Below are positions 57,067-64,000 of a stretch of 64,000 bases of DNA, one piece after another (positions within the stretch are counted from its first letter, which is position 1; each line of letters opens with the position of its first letter). Made by a program: the position numbers and the translations under genes. The stretch comes from Mycobacterium sp. 1164985.4 (GTDB lineage: Bacteria; Actinomycetota; Actinomycetes; Mycobacteriales; Mycobacteriaceae), in assembly GCF_001668575.1 (NCBI RefSeq), contig NZ_LZMD01000066.1:1-64000 (forward strand). The letters run 5' to 3'. The notes under the pieces were generated by a model. It was not told the DNA's origin and did not search any database. It saw nothing but the letters and a program-made list of their open reading frames with translations.

Positions 57067-59934
57067 GTGGCCGAAGATGCCCCAACCGAAGACCTTTCTG
57101 AAGACACGCGAGAAGCGCAGGACTCTCAGCCGGAGACGTTGAGGGTCGATTCGCTTGCCAAGGTGCTCGGCACCACCAGCGAGCGGGTCCTCGAAGCGCT
57201 GACCGAACTCGACGGTCGACCGCGCACCGCCGAGTCCACCGTCGAGGAGGACGAGGCGCAGCGGGTTCGCGAAGCGCTCGCCGACGGTGCCGGTGCGCCG
57301 CAGGCGCCCGAACCCTCGGCGCAGGCGCCCGAACCGCCGGACGACTCTGCGGCCGAGGACGGTGACGAGCCGGAATCCCGGCTGATCCTGGAGACCCCCG
57401 CGGAGGACACCCCGCAGCGCGCCGAATACATGCCGCTGTTCGTGGCGCCGCAGCCCGTCAAGTTCGAGTACGACACCGACGACGACGACGATGATGACGA
57501 CGATGACGAGGGGCCCGACAGCGAGGACGACCAGTCCGAGCGGCCTTCCGGCCGCCGTCGTCGCCGCGGCCGGCGCGGACGGGGACGCGGACGCGGTGAG
57601 CAGAACGGTGACGACGGCGACTCCGACGGGGACACCAACCAGAACGGCTCCTCGGGCGCGGACCAGGACGGCGACGACTCGGACGACTCCGACGACGAGA
57701 ACGGCGACGACGAGAACACCGGCTCCGAGGGCGCGACCCGCCGTCGCCGTCGCCGCCGTCGCCGCAAGTCCGGCTCCGGAGACGACAGCGACGCCACGTC
57801 GCCCGACGACCCGCCCAACACCGTCGTCCACGAGCGCGAACCACGGAAATCCGCCCGCGGTGACAAGTCGTCCTCGAGCGGTGACGGCGAGATCCAGGGC
57901 ATCAGTGGCTCCACCCGGCTGGAGGCCAAGCGGCAACGCAGGCGCGACGGCCGCGACGCAGGCAGGCGCCGGCCCCCGATCCTGAGCGAGGCCGAGTTTC
58001 TGGCCAGGCGCGAAGCCGTCGAGCGGATGATGGTCGTCCGCGATAAGGTCCGCACCGAACCACCCCACGAGGGCGCCCGCTACACGCAGATCGCCGTGCT
58101 GGAGGACGGCGTCGTCGTGGAGCATTTCGTGACGTCGGCGGCGTCGGCCTCCCTGGTCGGCAACATCTACCTCGGCATCGTGCAGAACGTGCTGCCCTCG
58201 ATGGAGGCGGCCTTCGTCGACATCGGCCGCGGACGCAACGGCGTGCTCTACGCCGGCGAGGTGAACTGGGAAGCCGCCGGACTCGGCGGTGCGAACCGCA
58301 AGATCGAGCAGGCGCTCAAACCGGGCGACTACGTCGTCGTCCAGGTCAGCAAGGACCCCGTCGGGCACAAGGGCGCCCGTCTCACCACGCAGGTCTCGCT
58401 GGCGGGCCGCTACCTGGTCTACGTGCCGGGTGCCTCGTCGACCGGGATCAGCCGCAAGCTGCCCGACACCGAACGCCAGCGCCTCAAGGAGATCCTGCGC
58501 GAGGTCGTGCCGCCCGACGCGGGCGTGATCATCCGGACCGCGTCCGAGGGCGTCAAGGAATCCGACATCCGCACCGACGTCGAACGACTCGCCAAGCGCT
58601 GGACCGAGATCGAGGCCAAGGCCGCCGAGATCACCGAGAAGAAGGCCGGCGCGGCCGTCGCGCTCTACGAAGAGCCCGACGTGCTGGTCAAGGTGATCCG
58701 CGACCTGTTCAACGAGGACTTCACCGGGCTCACCGTCTCCGGCGAAGACGCCTGGAACACCATCACCGATTATGTTAATTCGGTTGCGCCTGAACTTCTT
58801 CCACGCTTGACGAAGTACGAGCCGGCTGGGTCTGTCGAAGCCGGGACGGCCCCTGATGTGTTCGCGGTGCACCGCATCGACGAGCAGCTGACCAAGGCGA
58901 TGGACCGCAAGGTGTGGCTGCCGTCGGGCGGCACGCTCGTGATCGACCGCACCGAAGCCATGACCGTCATCGACGTTAACACCGGCAAGTTCACCGGCTC
59001 GGGCGGCAACCTCGAGCAGACCGTCACGCGCAACAACCTCGAGGCGGCCGAGGAGATCGTGCGCCAGCTGCGGCTGCGCGACATCGGCGGCATCGTGGTG
59101 ATCGACTTCATCGACATGGTTCTCGAGTCCAACCGCGACCTGGTGCTGCGCCGGCTGACCGAGGCGTTGGCCCGCGACCGGACCCGTCACCAGGTGTCCG
59201 AGGTGACCTCGCTGGGCCTGGTGCAGTTGACGCGCAAGCGGCTCGGCACCGGTCTGGTGGAGGCCTTTTCGACGCCGTGCACGCACTGCGCCGGGCGGGG
59301 AATCGTGCTGCACGGCGACCCGGTGGACTCGACGTCGAGCAGCGGGCGCAAATCGGACGGCGGCGGCGGGCGGCGCGGTAAGCGCGGCAAGCGCGGCGGC
59401 AAGTCCGACCACGTCGCCGTGGCCAAGGTCCCGCCGCATCCCGCGGGCGAGCACCCGATGTTCAAGGCGATGGCGGCCGCCAACGGCCGGCACGAGGGCG
59501 ACGACGAGGACGACACCGACGAGACCCGCGAACAGAAGCCCGAGGAGGTCGCCGAGACCGATGCGGAAGCTATTTCGGGAGCCATCCGCACCGCGGTGAT
59601 CGAGTCCGGCGAGGACGACATCGAGGACCTCGAGGACGAAGACTTCGACGATTCCGACGACGAGGACGAGATCGACGAGGACGACTCCGACGAGGACGAG
59701 ATCGACCTGGACTCCGACGACGACGAGGACGACATCGACGACGACATCGAGGTCATCGGCGCCGAGGACTCCGAGGATTCTGACGACGATTCTGAGGACG
59801 AGGACTCGGACGACGATTCCGACGACTCCGGATACGACGCCCGCGGGGTCACGCCGGCGGCGACCGCCGCAGGAGGGCGGCACCGGCGCCGCGCGGCCGC
59901 CCGGCCCGCGGGGCCACCGAGCCATGACGGCTGA
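57067..59934 (+). CDS. rne: ribonuclease E/G
   Basis: 955-residue endoribonuclease of the RNA degradosome. The N-terminal about 320 residues are disordered, with acidic (DDDDDDDD) and Arg-rich (RRRRRRRRR) blocks. The S1 domain (VSSMEAAFVDIGRGRNGVL-like) and RNase E/G core follow; metal-binding Asp residues lie in DVNTGKF and IDFIDM, and the zinc-link is CTHC in STPCTHCAGRG. The C-terminal about 170 residues are again almost only Asp/Glu/Ser. Split tails around a central core are the mycobacterial arrangement (Rv2444c about 953 residues). GTG at 57067 with AAGGAG upstream. Confidence 0.95.
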   Translation: MAEDAPTEDLSEDTREAQDSQPETLRVDSLAKVLGTTSERVLEALTELDGRPRTAESTVEEDEAQRVREALADGAGAPQAPEPSAQAPEPPDDSAAEDGDEPESRLILETPAEDTPQRAEYMPLFVAPQPVKFEYDTDDDDDDDDDDEGPDSEDDQSERPSGRRRRRGRRGRGRGRGEQNGDDGDSDGDTNQNGSSGADQDGDDSDDSDDENGDDENTGSEGATRRRRRRRRRKSGSGDDSDATSPDDPPNTVVHEREPRKSARGDKSSSSGDGEIQGISGSTRLEAKRQRRRDGRDAGRRRPPILSEAEFLARREAVERMMVVRDKVRTEPPHEGARYTQIAVLEDGVVVEHFVTSAASASLVGNIYLGIVQNVLPSMEAAFVDIGRGRNGVLYAGEVNWEAAGLGGANRKIEQALKPGDYVVVQVSKDPVGHKGARLTTQVSLAGRYLVYVPGASSTGISRKLPDTERQRLKEILREVVPPDAGVIIRTASEGVKESDIRTDVERLAKRWTEIEAKAAEITEKKAGAAVALYEEPDVLVKVIRDLFNEDFTGLTVSGEDAWNTITDYVNSVAPELLPRLTKYEPAGSVEAGTAPDVFAVHRIDEQLTKAMDRKVWLPSGGTLVIDRTEAMTVIDVNTGKFTGSGGNLEQTVTRNNLEAAEEIVRQLRLRDIGGIVVIDFIDMVLESNRDLVLRRLTEALARDRTRHQVSEVTSLGLVQLTRKRLGTGLVEAFSTPCTHCAGRGIVLHGDPVDSTSSSGRKSDGGGGRRGKRGKRGGKSDHVAVAKVPPHPAGEHPMFKAMAAANGRHEGDDEDDTDETREQKPEEVAETDAEAISGAIRTAVIESGEDDIEDLEDEDFDDSDDEDEIDEDDSDEDEIDLDSDDDEDDIDDDIEVIGAEDSEDSDDDSEDEDSDDDSDDSGYDARGVTPAATAAGGRHRRRAAARPAGPPSHDG

Positions 59935-59974
59935 CCTGCTGGTCGGGCGTCCACGAGCCGTGACCTGCGGTGAT

Positions 59975-60125
59975 TTGACCCTCATGCGGCGGCTCAAGTA
60001 GCCTTGAGCAGTTGTCGCCAGGCTTTGGACCAAGTGGAGTCGGCGACACTCCGAGATCCGGAAACCCAGACCAGCGCAGCGGCAAGTCGCGCGCGCCCAG
60101 TGAACGACGTAGGAGTAGCAAGGCG
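59975..60125 (+). promoter_or_regulatory. rplU promoter and leader
   Basis: TTGACC (59975-59980) and TAGCCT (59999-60004), spaced by 18 bp, form a SigA-type promoter. The -10 lies inside the inverted repeat CTCAAG-TAGC-CTTGAG (59993-60008). The predicted leader of about 115 nt before rplU is long enough for ribosomal-protein feedback. Confidence 0.6.
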
Positions 60126-60449
60126 ATGGCAGCCGAAAAGGTCACGTACGCAATCGTCAAGACCGGCGGCAAGCAGTACAAGGTCGCGGTCGGCGATGTG
60201 GTGAAGGTCGAGAAGCTCGATTCCGAGCCCGGCGCCAGCGTCTCGTTGCCCGTGGCCCTCGTCGTCGACGGTTCGAAGGTGACCTCCGACGCCAAGTCGC
60301 TGGAGAAGGTCGCCGTCACCGGCGAGATCCTGGAGCACACCAAGGGCCCCAAGATCCGCATCCACAAGTTCAAGAACAAGACCGGCTACCACAAGCGGCA
60401 GGGTCATCGTCAGCAGCTGACCGTCCTCAAGGTCACCGGGATCAAGTAG
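60126..60449 (+). CDS. rplU: 50S ribosomal protein L21
   Basis: 107-residue large-subunit protein. [24 protein letters not shown] and the C-terminal [20 protein letters not shown] (23S rRNA-binding) are diagnostic. ATG at 60126 follows GTAGGAGTA-type RBS. First gene of the rplU-rpmA-obg-proB unit. Confidence 0.97.
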   Translation: MAAEKVTYAIVKTGGKQYKVAVGDVVKVEKLDSEPGASVSLPVALVVDGSKVTSDAKSLEKVAVTGEILEHTKGPKIRIHKFKNKTGYHKRQGHRQQLTVLKVTGIK

Positions 60450-60462
60450 AGGAACCACAGAC

Positions 60463-60729
60463 ATGGCACACAAGAAGGGCGCTTCCAGCTCGCGCAACGG
60501 TCGCGATTCAGCCGCACAGCGGCTGGGCGTCAAGCGATTCGGCGGTCAGATCGTCAAGGCCGGCGAGATCCTGGTCCGCCAGCGCGGTACTCACTTCCAT
60601 CCCGGTGTCAACGTCGGTCGTGGTGGCGACGACACCCTGTTCGCCACGGCTCCCGGCGCCGTCGAGTTCGGCACCAAGCGCGGCCGCAAGACCGTCAGCG
60701 TCGTGCGACCGGCGCCGCAGGAGGCCTGA
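60463..60729 (+). CDS. rpmA: 50S ribosomal protein L27
   Basis: 88-residue large-subunit protein whose N-terminus ([16 protein letters not shown]) reaches the peptidyl-transferase centre. [24 protein letters not shown] is the family core. It lies 13 bp after rplU. There is no N-terminal leader peptide of the Firmicutes kind. Confidence 0.97.
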   Translation: MAHKKGASSSRNGRDSAAQRLGVKRFGGQIVKAGEILVRQRGTHFHPGVNVGRGGDDTLFATAPGAVEFGTKRGRKTVSVVRPAPQEA

Positions 60730-60811
60730 CTTCCTGCCGCGAATGTGATGCTGCTGCGACTTCCCGGCTGAAGCTGGCAGTAGTTCACATCGTCACGGAA
60801 AGGAAGGTCCG

Positions 60812-62257
60812 ATGCCTCGCTTCGTCGACCGCGTCGTGATTCACGCGCGGGCCGGCAACGGCGGAAACGGCTGCGCGTCGGTCCATCGCGAGAAATTCAA
60901 GCCCCTCGGCGGCCCCGACGGCGGTAACGGCGGTCGCGGCGGCAGCGTGGTCCTTGTCGTCGACCCGCAGGTCCACACGCTGCTCGACTTCCACTTCCAC
61001 CCGCACGTCGTCGCACCGTCCGGAAAACAGGGCGCGGGCGGCAACCGGGACGGCGCCGCGGGCGCCGATCTCGAGGTCAGGGTTCCCGACGGCACCGTAG
61101 TGCTCGACGAGGACGGCCGCCTGCTCGCCGACCTCGTCGGGGCCGGTACCCGCTTCGAAGCGGCCGCGGGCGGCCGCGGCGGCCTGGGCAACGCGGCGCT
61201 GGCGTCGCGCGCCCGCAAGGCGCCGGGTTTCGCGCTGCTCGGCGAGAGGGGTCAGGCCCGCGACCTGACACTGGAACTCAAGACCGTCGCCGACGTCGGC
61301 CTCGTGGGGTTCCCGTCCGCGGGCAAGTCCTCTCTGGTCTCGGTGATCTCGGCTGCCAAACCGAAGATCGCCGACTATCCGTTCACGACGCTGGCGCCCA
61401 ACCTGGGCGTGGTGTCCGCAGGCGGGAACACCTTCACCGTCGCCGACGTGCCCGGCCTGATCCCCGGCGCATCGCAGGGGCGCGGGCTGGGGCTGGACTT
61501 CCTGCGCCACATCGAACGCTGCGCCGTGCTGGTCCACGTCGTCGACTGCGCGACGATGGAACCCGGGCGCGACCCCGTCTCCGACATCGACGCGCTGGAA
61601 GCCGAGCTCGCTGCGTACACCCCGACGCTGCAGGGTGACTCGACGCTGGGCGACCTCGCCGAGCGTCCGCGTGCGGTGGTGCTCAACAAGATCGACGTGC
61701 CCGACGCACGCGAACTCGCCGACTTCGTTCGCGACGAGGTGGTCCGCCGGTACGGCTGGCCGGTGTTCGAGGTGTCGACCGTGACCCGGGAAGGGTTGCG
61801 CCAGTTGACGTTCGCGCTGTGGGAGATGGTGTCGGCCTATCGTGAAGCGCAACCTCCGGTGGTGCCGCGACGGCCCGTCATCCGGCCCGTCCCGGTCGAC
61901 GAGAGTGGCTTCACCGTCGAACCGGACGGACACGGCGGCTTCGTCGTGCACGGAATCCGGCCCGAACGTTGGGTCGCCCAAACCGATTTCGACAACGACG
62001 AGGCGGTCGGCTACCTCGGCGACCGGCTGGCGCGCTTGGGTGTCGAGGACGAGCTGTTGAAGCTGGGTGCGCGGCCCGGCTGCGCGGTCACCATCGGCGA
62101 GGTCACGTTCGATTGGGAGCCGCAGACGCCTGCCGGGGTCGACGTGCCGATGTCGGGCCGCGGCACCGACCAACGCTTGGAGCAGACGGAACGCGTGGGG
62201 GCCGCCGAACGCAAAGCCGCCCGGCGGGAACGGCGGCGCCCCGGCGGTGAGTCGTGA
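60812..62257 (+). CDS. obg: Obg GTPase
   Basis: 481-residue essential GTPase involved in ribosome assembly and stress response. The glycine-rich Obg fold is at 1-159 ([15 protein letters not shown]), and the G domain has [10 protein letters not shown] (G1), [10 protein letters not shown] (G3) and NKIDVPD (G4). The C-terminal OCT domain ([21 protein letters not shown]) is followed by a basic tail. ATG at 60812 after GGAAAGGAAG. It overlaps proB by 4 nt. Confidence 0.96.
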   Translation: MPRFVDRVVIHARAGNGGNGCASVHREKFKPLGGPDGGNGGRGGSVVLVVDPQVHTLLDFHFHPHVVAPSGKQGAGGNRDGAAGADLEVRVPDGTVVLDEDGRLLADLVGAGTRFEAAAGGRGGLGNAALASRARKAPGFALLGERGQARDLTLELKTVADVGLVGFPSAGKSSLVSVISAAKPKIADYPFTTLAPNLGVVSAGGNTFTVADVPGLIPGASQGRGLGLDFLRHIERCAVLVHVVDCATMEPGRDPVSDIDALEAELAAYTPTLQGDSTLGDLAERPRAVVLNKIDVPDARELADFVRDEVVRRYGWPVFEVSTVTREGLRQLTFALWEMVSAYREAQPPVVPRRPVIRPVPVDESGFTVEPDGHGGFVVHGIRPERWVAQTDFDNDEAVGYLGDRLARLGVEDELLKLGARPGCAVTIGEVTFDWEPQTPAGVDVPMSGRGTDQRLEQTERVGAAERKAARRERRRPGGES

Positions 62258-63390
62258 CGGCTTCGCCGCGCGCCGCGGAGTCCCCGCACCGCGGCGCGAT
62301 CCGCACCGCGCGCAGCGTCGTCGTCAAGATCGGCACCACCGCGCTGACCACACCGTCCGGGGTGTTCGACGCCAGCAGGCTCGCGGTGCTGGTCGAGGCC
62401 ATCGAGGGGCGGATGCGGGCCGGTTCCGACGTTGTCATCGTTTCGTCGGGCGCGATCGCGGCGGGCATCGAACCGCTGCGGCTGAACAGACGCCCCGCCG
62501 ACTTGGCCACCAAACAGGCCGCCGCCAGCGTCGGGCAGGTGGCGCTGGTCAACGCGTGGAGTGCGGCGTTTGCGAATTATGACCGCGCCGTCGGCCAGGT
62601 GCTGCTGACCGCGCACGACATCTCGATGCGGGTGCAGCACACCAATGCCCAGCGCACGCTCGACCGGTTGCGCGCGCTGCACGCGGTCGCGATCGTCAAC
62701 GAGAACGACACCGTGGCGACCAACGAGATCCGGTTCGGCGACAACGACCGGCTCTCGGCGCTGGTCGCTCACCTGGTCGGCGCCGACGCGCTGATCCTGC
62801 TGTCCGACATCGACGGGCTCTACGACTCGGATCCTCGAAAAGCGCGCGAAACAGGCGGGGCGCGCTTCATCTCCGAGGTCGCGGGACCCGACGATCTCGA
62901 CGGCGTGGTGGCCGGCAGGGGAAGCCATCTGGGCACCGGCGGGATGGCGTCGAAACTGTCGTCGGCGCTGTTGGCCGCCGACGCCGGGGTGCCGGTGCTG
63001 TTGGCCGCGGCCTCAGAGGCGCCGACGGCGTTGTCCGACGCTTCGGTCGGCACCGTATTCGCCCCGCGGCCCGAGCGGATGTCGGCGCGCCGGTTCTGGG
63101 TGCGCTACGCCGCCGAGGCCGCCGGCGCGTTGACGCTGGACGACGGCGCGGTGCGCGCGGTGGTCAAGCAGCGGCGCTCGCTGCTGCCCGCCGGTATCAC
63201 CGCGGTGTCGGGACGCTTCTACGGCGGCGACGTCGTCGAGTTGCGGGCGCAGGACGGCACGATGGTCGCGCGTGGCGTGGTCGCCTACGACCGCGGTGAA
63301 CTGGCGACGATGCTGGGCCGCTCGACGTCGGACCTGTCGCCGGAGCTGCGGCGGCCCGCGGTGCACGCCGACGACCTCGTGGCCGTCTGA
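62254..63390 (+). CDS. proB: glutamate 5-kinase
   Basis: 378-residue enzyme that phosphorylates glutamate as the first step of proline synthesis. The amino-acid-kinase domain begins [12 protein letters not shown] and contains [32 protein letters not shown] and [15 protein letters not shown]-terminal PUA domain starts about residue 285 ([21 protein letters not shown]). GTG at 62254 overlaps the obg stop (GTGA). Feedback control by proline is usual for PUA-bearing forms. Confidence 0.95.
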   Translation: MTASPRAAESPHRGAIRTARSVVVKIGTTALTTPSGVFDASRLAVLVEAIEGRMRAGSDVVIVSSGAIAAGIEPLRLNRRPADLATKQAAASVGQVALVNAWSAAFANYDRAVGQVLLTAHDISMRVQHTNAQRTLDRLRALHAVAIVNENDTVATNEIRFGDNDRLSALVAHLVGADALILLSDIDGLYDSDPRKARETGGARFISEVAGPDDLDGVVAGRGSHLGTGGMASKLSSALLAADAGVPVLLAAASEAPTALSDASVGTVFAPRPERMSARRFWVRYAAEAAGALTLDDGAVRAVVKQRRSLLPAGITAVSGRFYGGDVVELRAQDGTMVARGVVAYDRGELATMLGRSTSDLSPELRRPAVHADDLVAV

Positions 63391-63393
63391 TCC

Positions 63394-64000
63394 TCAGGCC
63401 GAGGTCGCGACCGCGGGCAGCTCGTCGGCGAGCAGCGCCAGCATGGGTGAGCATCCGTTGTCGACCTTGACCGTCGCCAACGCGTCGCCGCGGGTCGGCC
63501 CCCGGTTGACGATCGCGACCGGCATACCCGCCGCGGCGGCGTGACGCACGAACCGATAGCCCGAGTACACCGTCAGCGACGACCCGGCGACCAGCAGGGC
63601 GTCGGCCGCGTTGACAACCGAATACGCCTCGGCCACACGCTCTTTCGGCACGCTCTCGCCGAAGTAGACGATGTCGGGTTTGAGCATGCCGCCGCAGCGG
63701 GGGCAGTCGACGACGCGGAAGGAGCCGGTCTCGCCGACGACGGCGTCGGCGTCCGGAGCGACCGCGATGCCGCCGACGGACTCCGCGACTCGCTGCGCGA
63801 AGCCCGGGTTGGCCTCCTCGAGCAGATCGGCGAGGGCGGCTCGGCTCATCGTTTGCGCACAGTCCAAGCAGATCACCTGCGCATACGTGCCGTGCAGGTT
63901 GACGACGTTGTCGCTGCCCGCCTTGGTGTGCAGCAGGTCGACGTTCTGGGTGATCAGCCCCGACACCACACCCGCCGCCTCGAGCGCGGCCAGGGCGCGG
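63394..64000 (-). CDS. NAD-dependent protein deacetylase, Sir2 family (5' truncated by window)
   Basis: About 200 C-terminal residues are visible; the N-terminus with the NAD-binding GAGIS motif lies beyond the right edge. TQNVDLLHTKAGS (NAD ribose contact) and NLHGTYAQVICLDC with catalytic His and the first zinc Cys pair are present. CPRCGGMLKPDIVYFGE has the second pair, and VAGSSLTVYSGY the C-terminal Rossmann part. It removes acyl groups from lysines. An insertion of about 30 residues between the zinc pairs suggests a class other than the short CobB type. Converges with proB, 3 bp apart. Confidence 0.9.
   Translation of the reverse strand, partial: RALAALEAAGVVSGLITQNVDLLHTKAGSDNVVNLHGTYAQVICLDCAQTMSRAALADLLEEANPGFAQRVAESVGGIAVAPDADAVVGETGSFRVVDCPRCGGMLKPDIVYFGESVPKERVAEAYSVVNAADALLVAGSSLTVYSGYRFVRHAAAAGMPVAIVNRGPTRGDALATVKVDNGCSPMLALLADELPAVATSA

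Noticed and set aside
57031..60033. 1000-codon open frame on the minus strand opposite rne
   Set aside because: It is a mirror of the low-complexity Asp/Glu/Arg codons and high GC of rne; the translation is valine/leucine/arginine-rich with no domain, while rne has full family motifs.

Overview
The window is a GC-rich actinobacterial chromosome segment, almost certainly from a rapidly growing Mycolicibacterium-type mycobacterium. Gene content and order follow the M. tuberculosis block Rv2476c to Rv2439c: gdh, aglA, glbO, pepN, Rv2466c, rpiB, nei, tig-clpP1-clpP2-clpX, an MFS transporter, korAB, mobA, rpf genes, valS-folC-ndk-rne-rplU-rpmA-obg-proB. Rv names are assigned from memory of the H37Rv map and from recognised protein motifs; no database search was run.

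1-16.7 kb is mostly backbone: the C-terminal three quarters of a 180-kDa NAD-glutamate dehydrogenase with two overlapping partners; alpha-glucosidase plus truncated haemoglobin O; an HNH gene; a CtaJ-like plus DUF5130 pair; a second small HNH gene bracketed by inverted copies of a short repeat; aminopeptidase N; a SigH-type nitroreductase; RpiB; an Nei-type glycosylase; a CPA1 antiporter. 16.9-20.7 kb is accessory: a large secreted beta-propeller protein and a non-coding stretch ending at tRNA-Gly. tRNA-Pro and the protein quality-control block (trigger factor, ClpP1, ClpP2, ClpX) follow. The MFS gene after clpX is followed by a decayed copy of the clpX 3' end.

27.3-38.5 kb is the main lineage-specific insertion: a divergent lipid/polyketide cluster. 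On the minus strand a fatty-acyl-AMP ligase, a single-module PKS fused to a PLP-dependent alpha-oxoamine synthase (KS-AT-ACP-AOS), a type II thioesterase and an MmpL exporter overlap end to end. On the plus strand are a free-standing ACP and an alpha/beta hydrolase. A 16-bp palindrome lies in the divergent promoter region. The domain logic (activated fatty acid, one malonyl extension without reduction, decarboxylative amino-acid condensation, export) predicts an amino-ketone or hydroxypyrrole-type lipid. I know of no described mycobacterial product of this type.

38.5-48.4 kb: fdhD, the ferredoxin-dependent 2-oxoglutarate oxidoreductase korAB, mobA, a 1-kb leader region with a CRP-like palindrome ahead of two resuscitation-promoting-factor genes, then a four-gene minus-strand operon (HxlR regulator, PaaI thioesterase, FAD monooxygenase, VOC protein) with a palindromic operator candidate shared with a divergent S9 peptidase. 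50.4-64 kb is housekeeping: Rv2449c-like reductase, valS-folC-DUF4233-ndk, rne with a long leader, rplU-rpmA-obg-proB, and a truncated sirtuin at the right edge.
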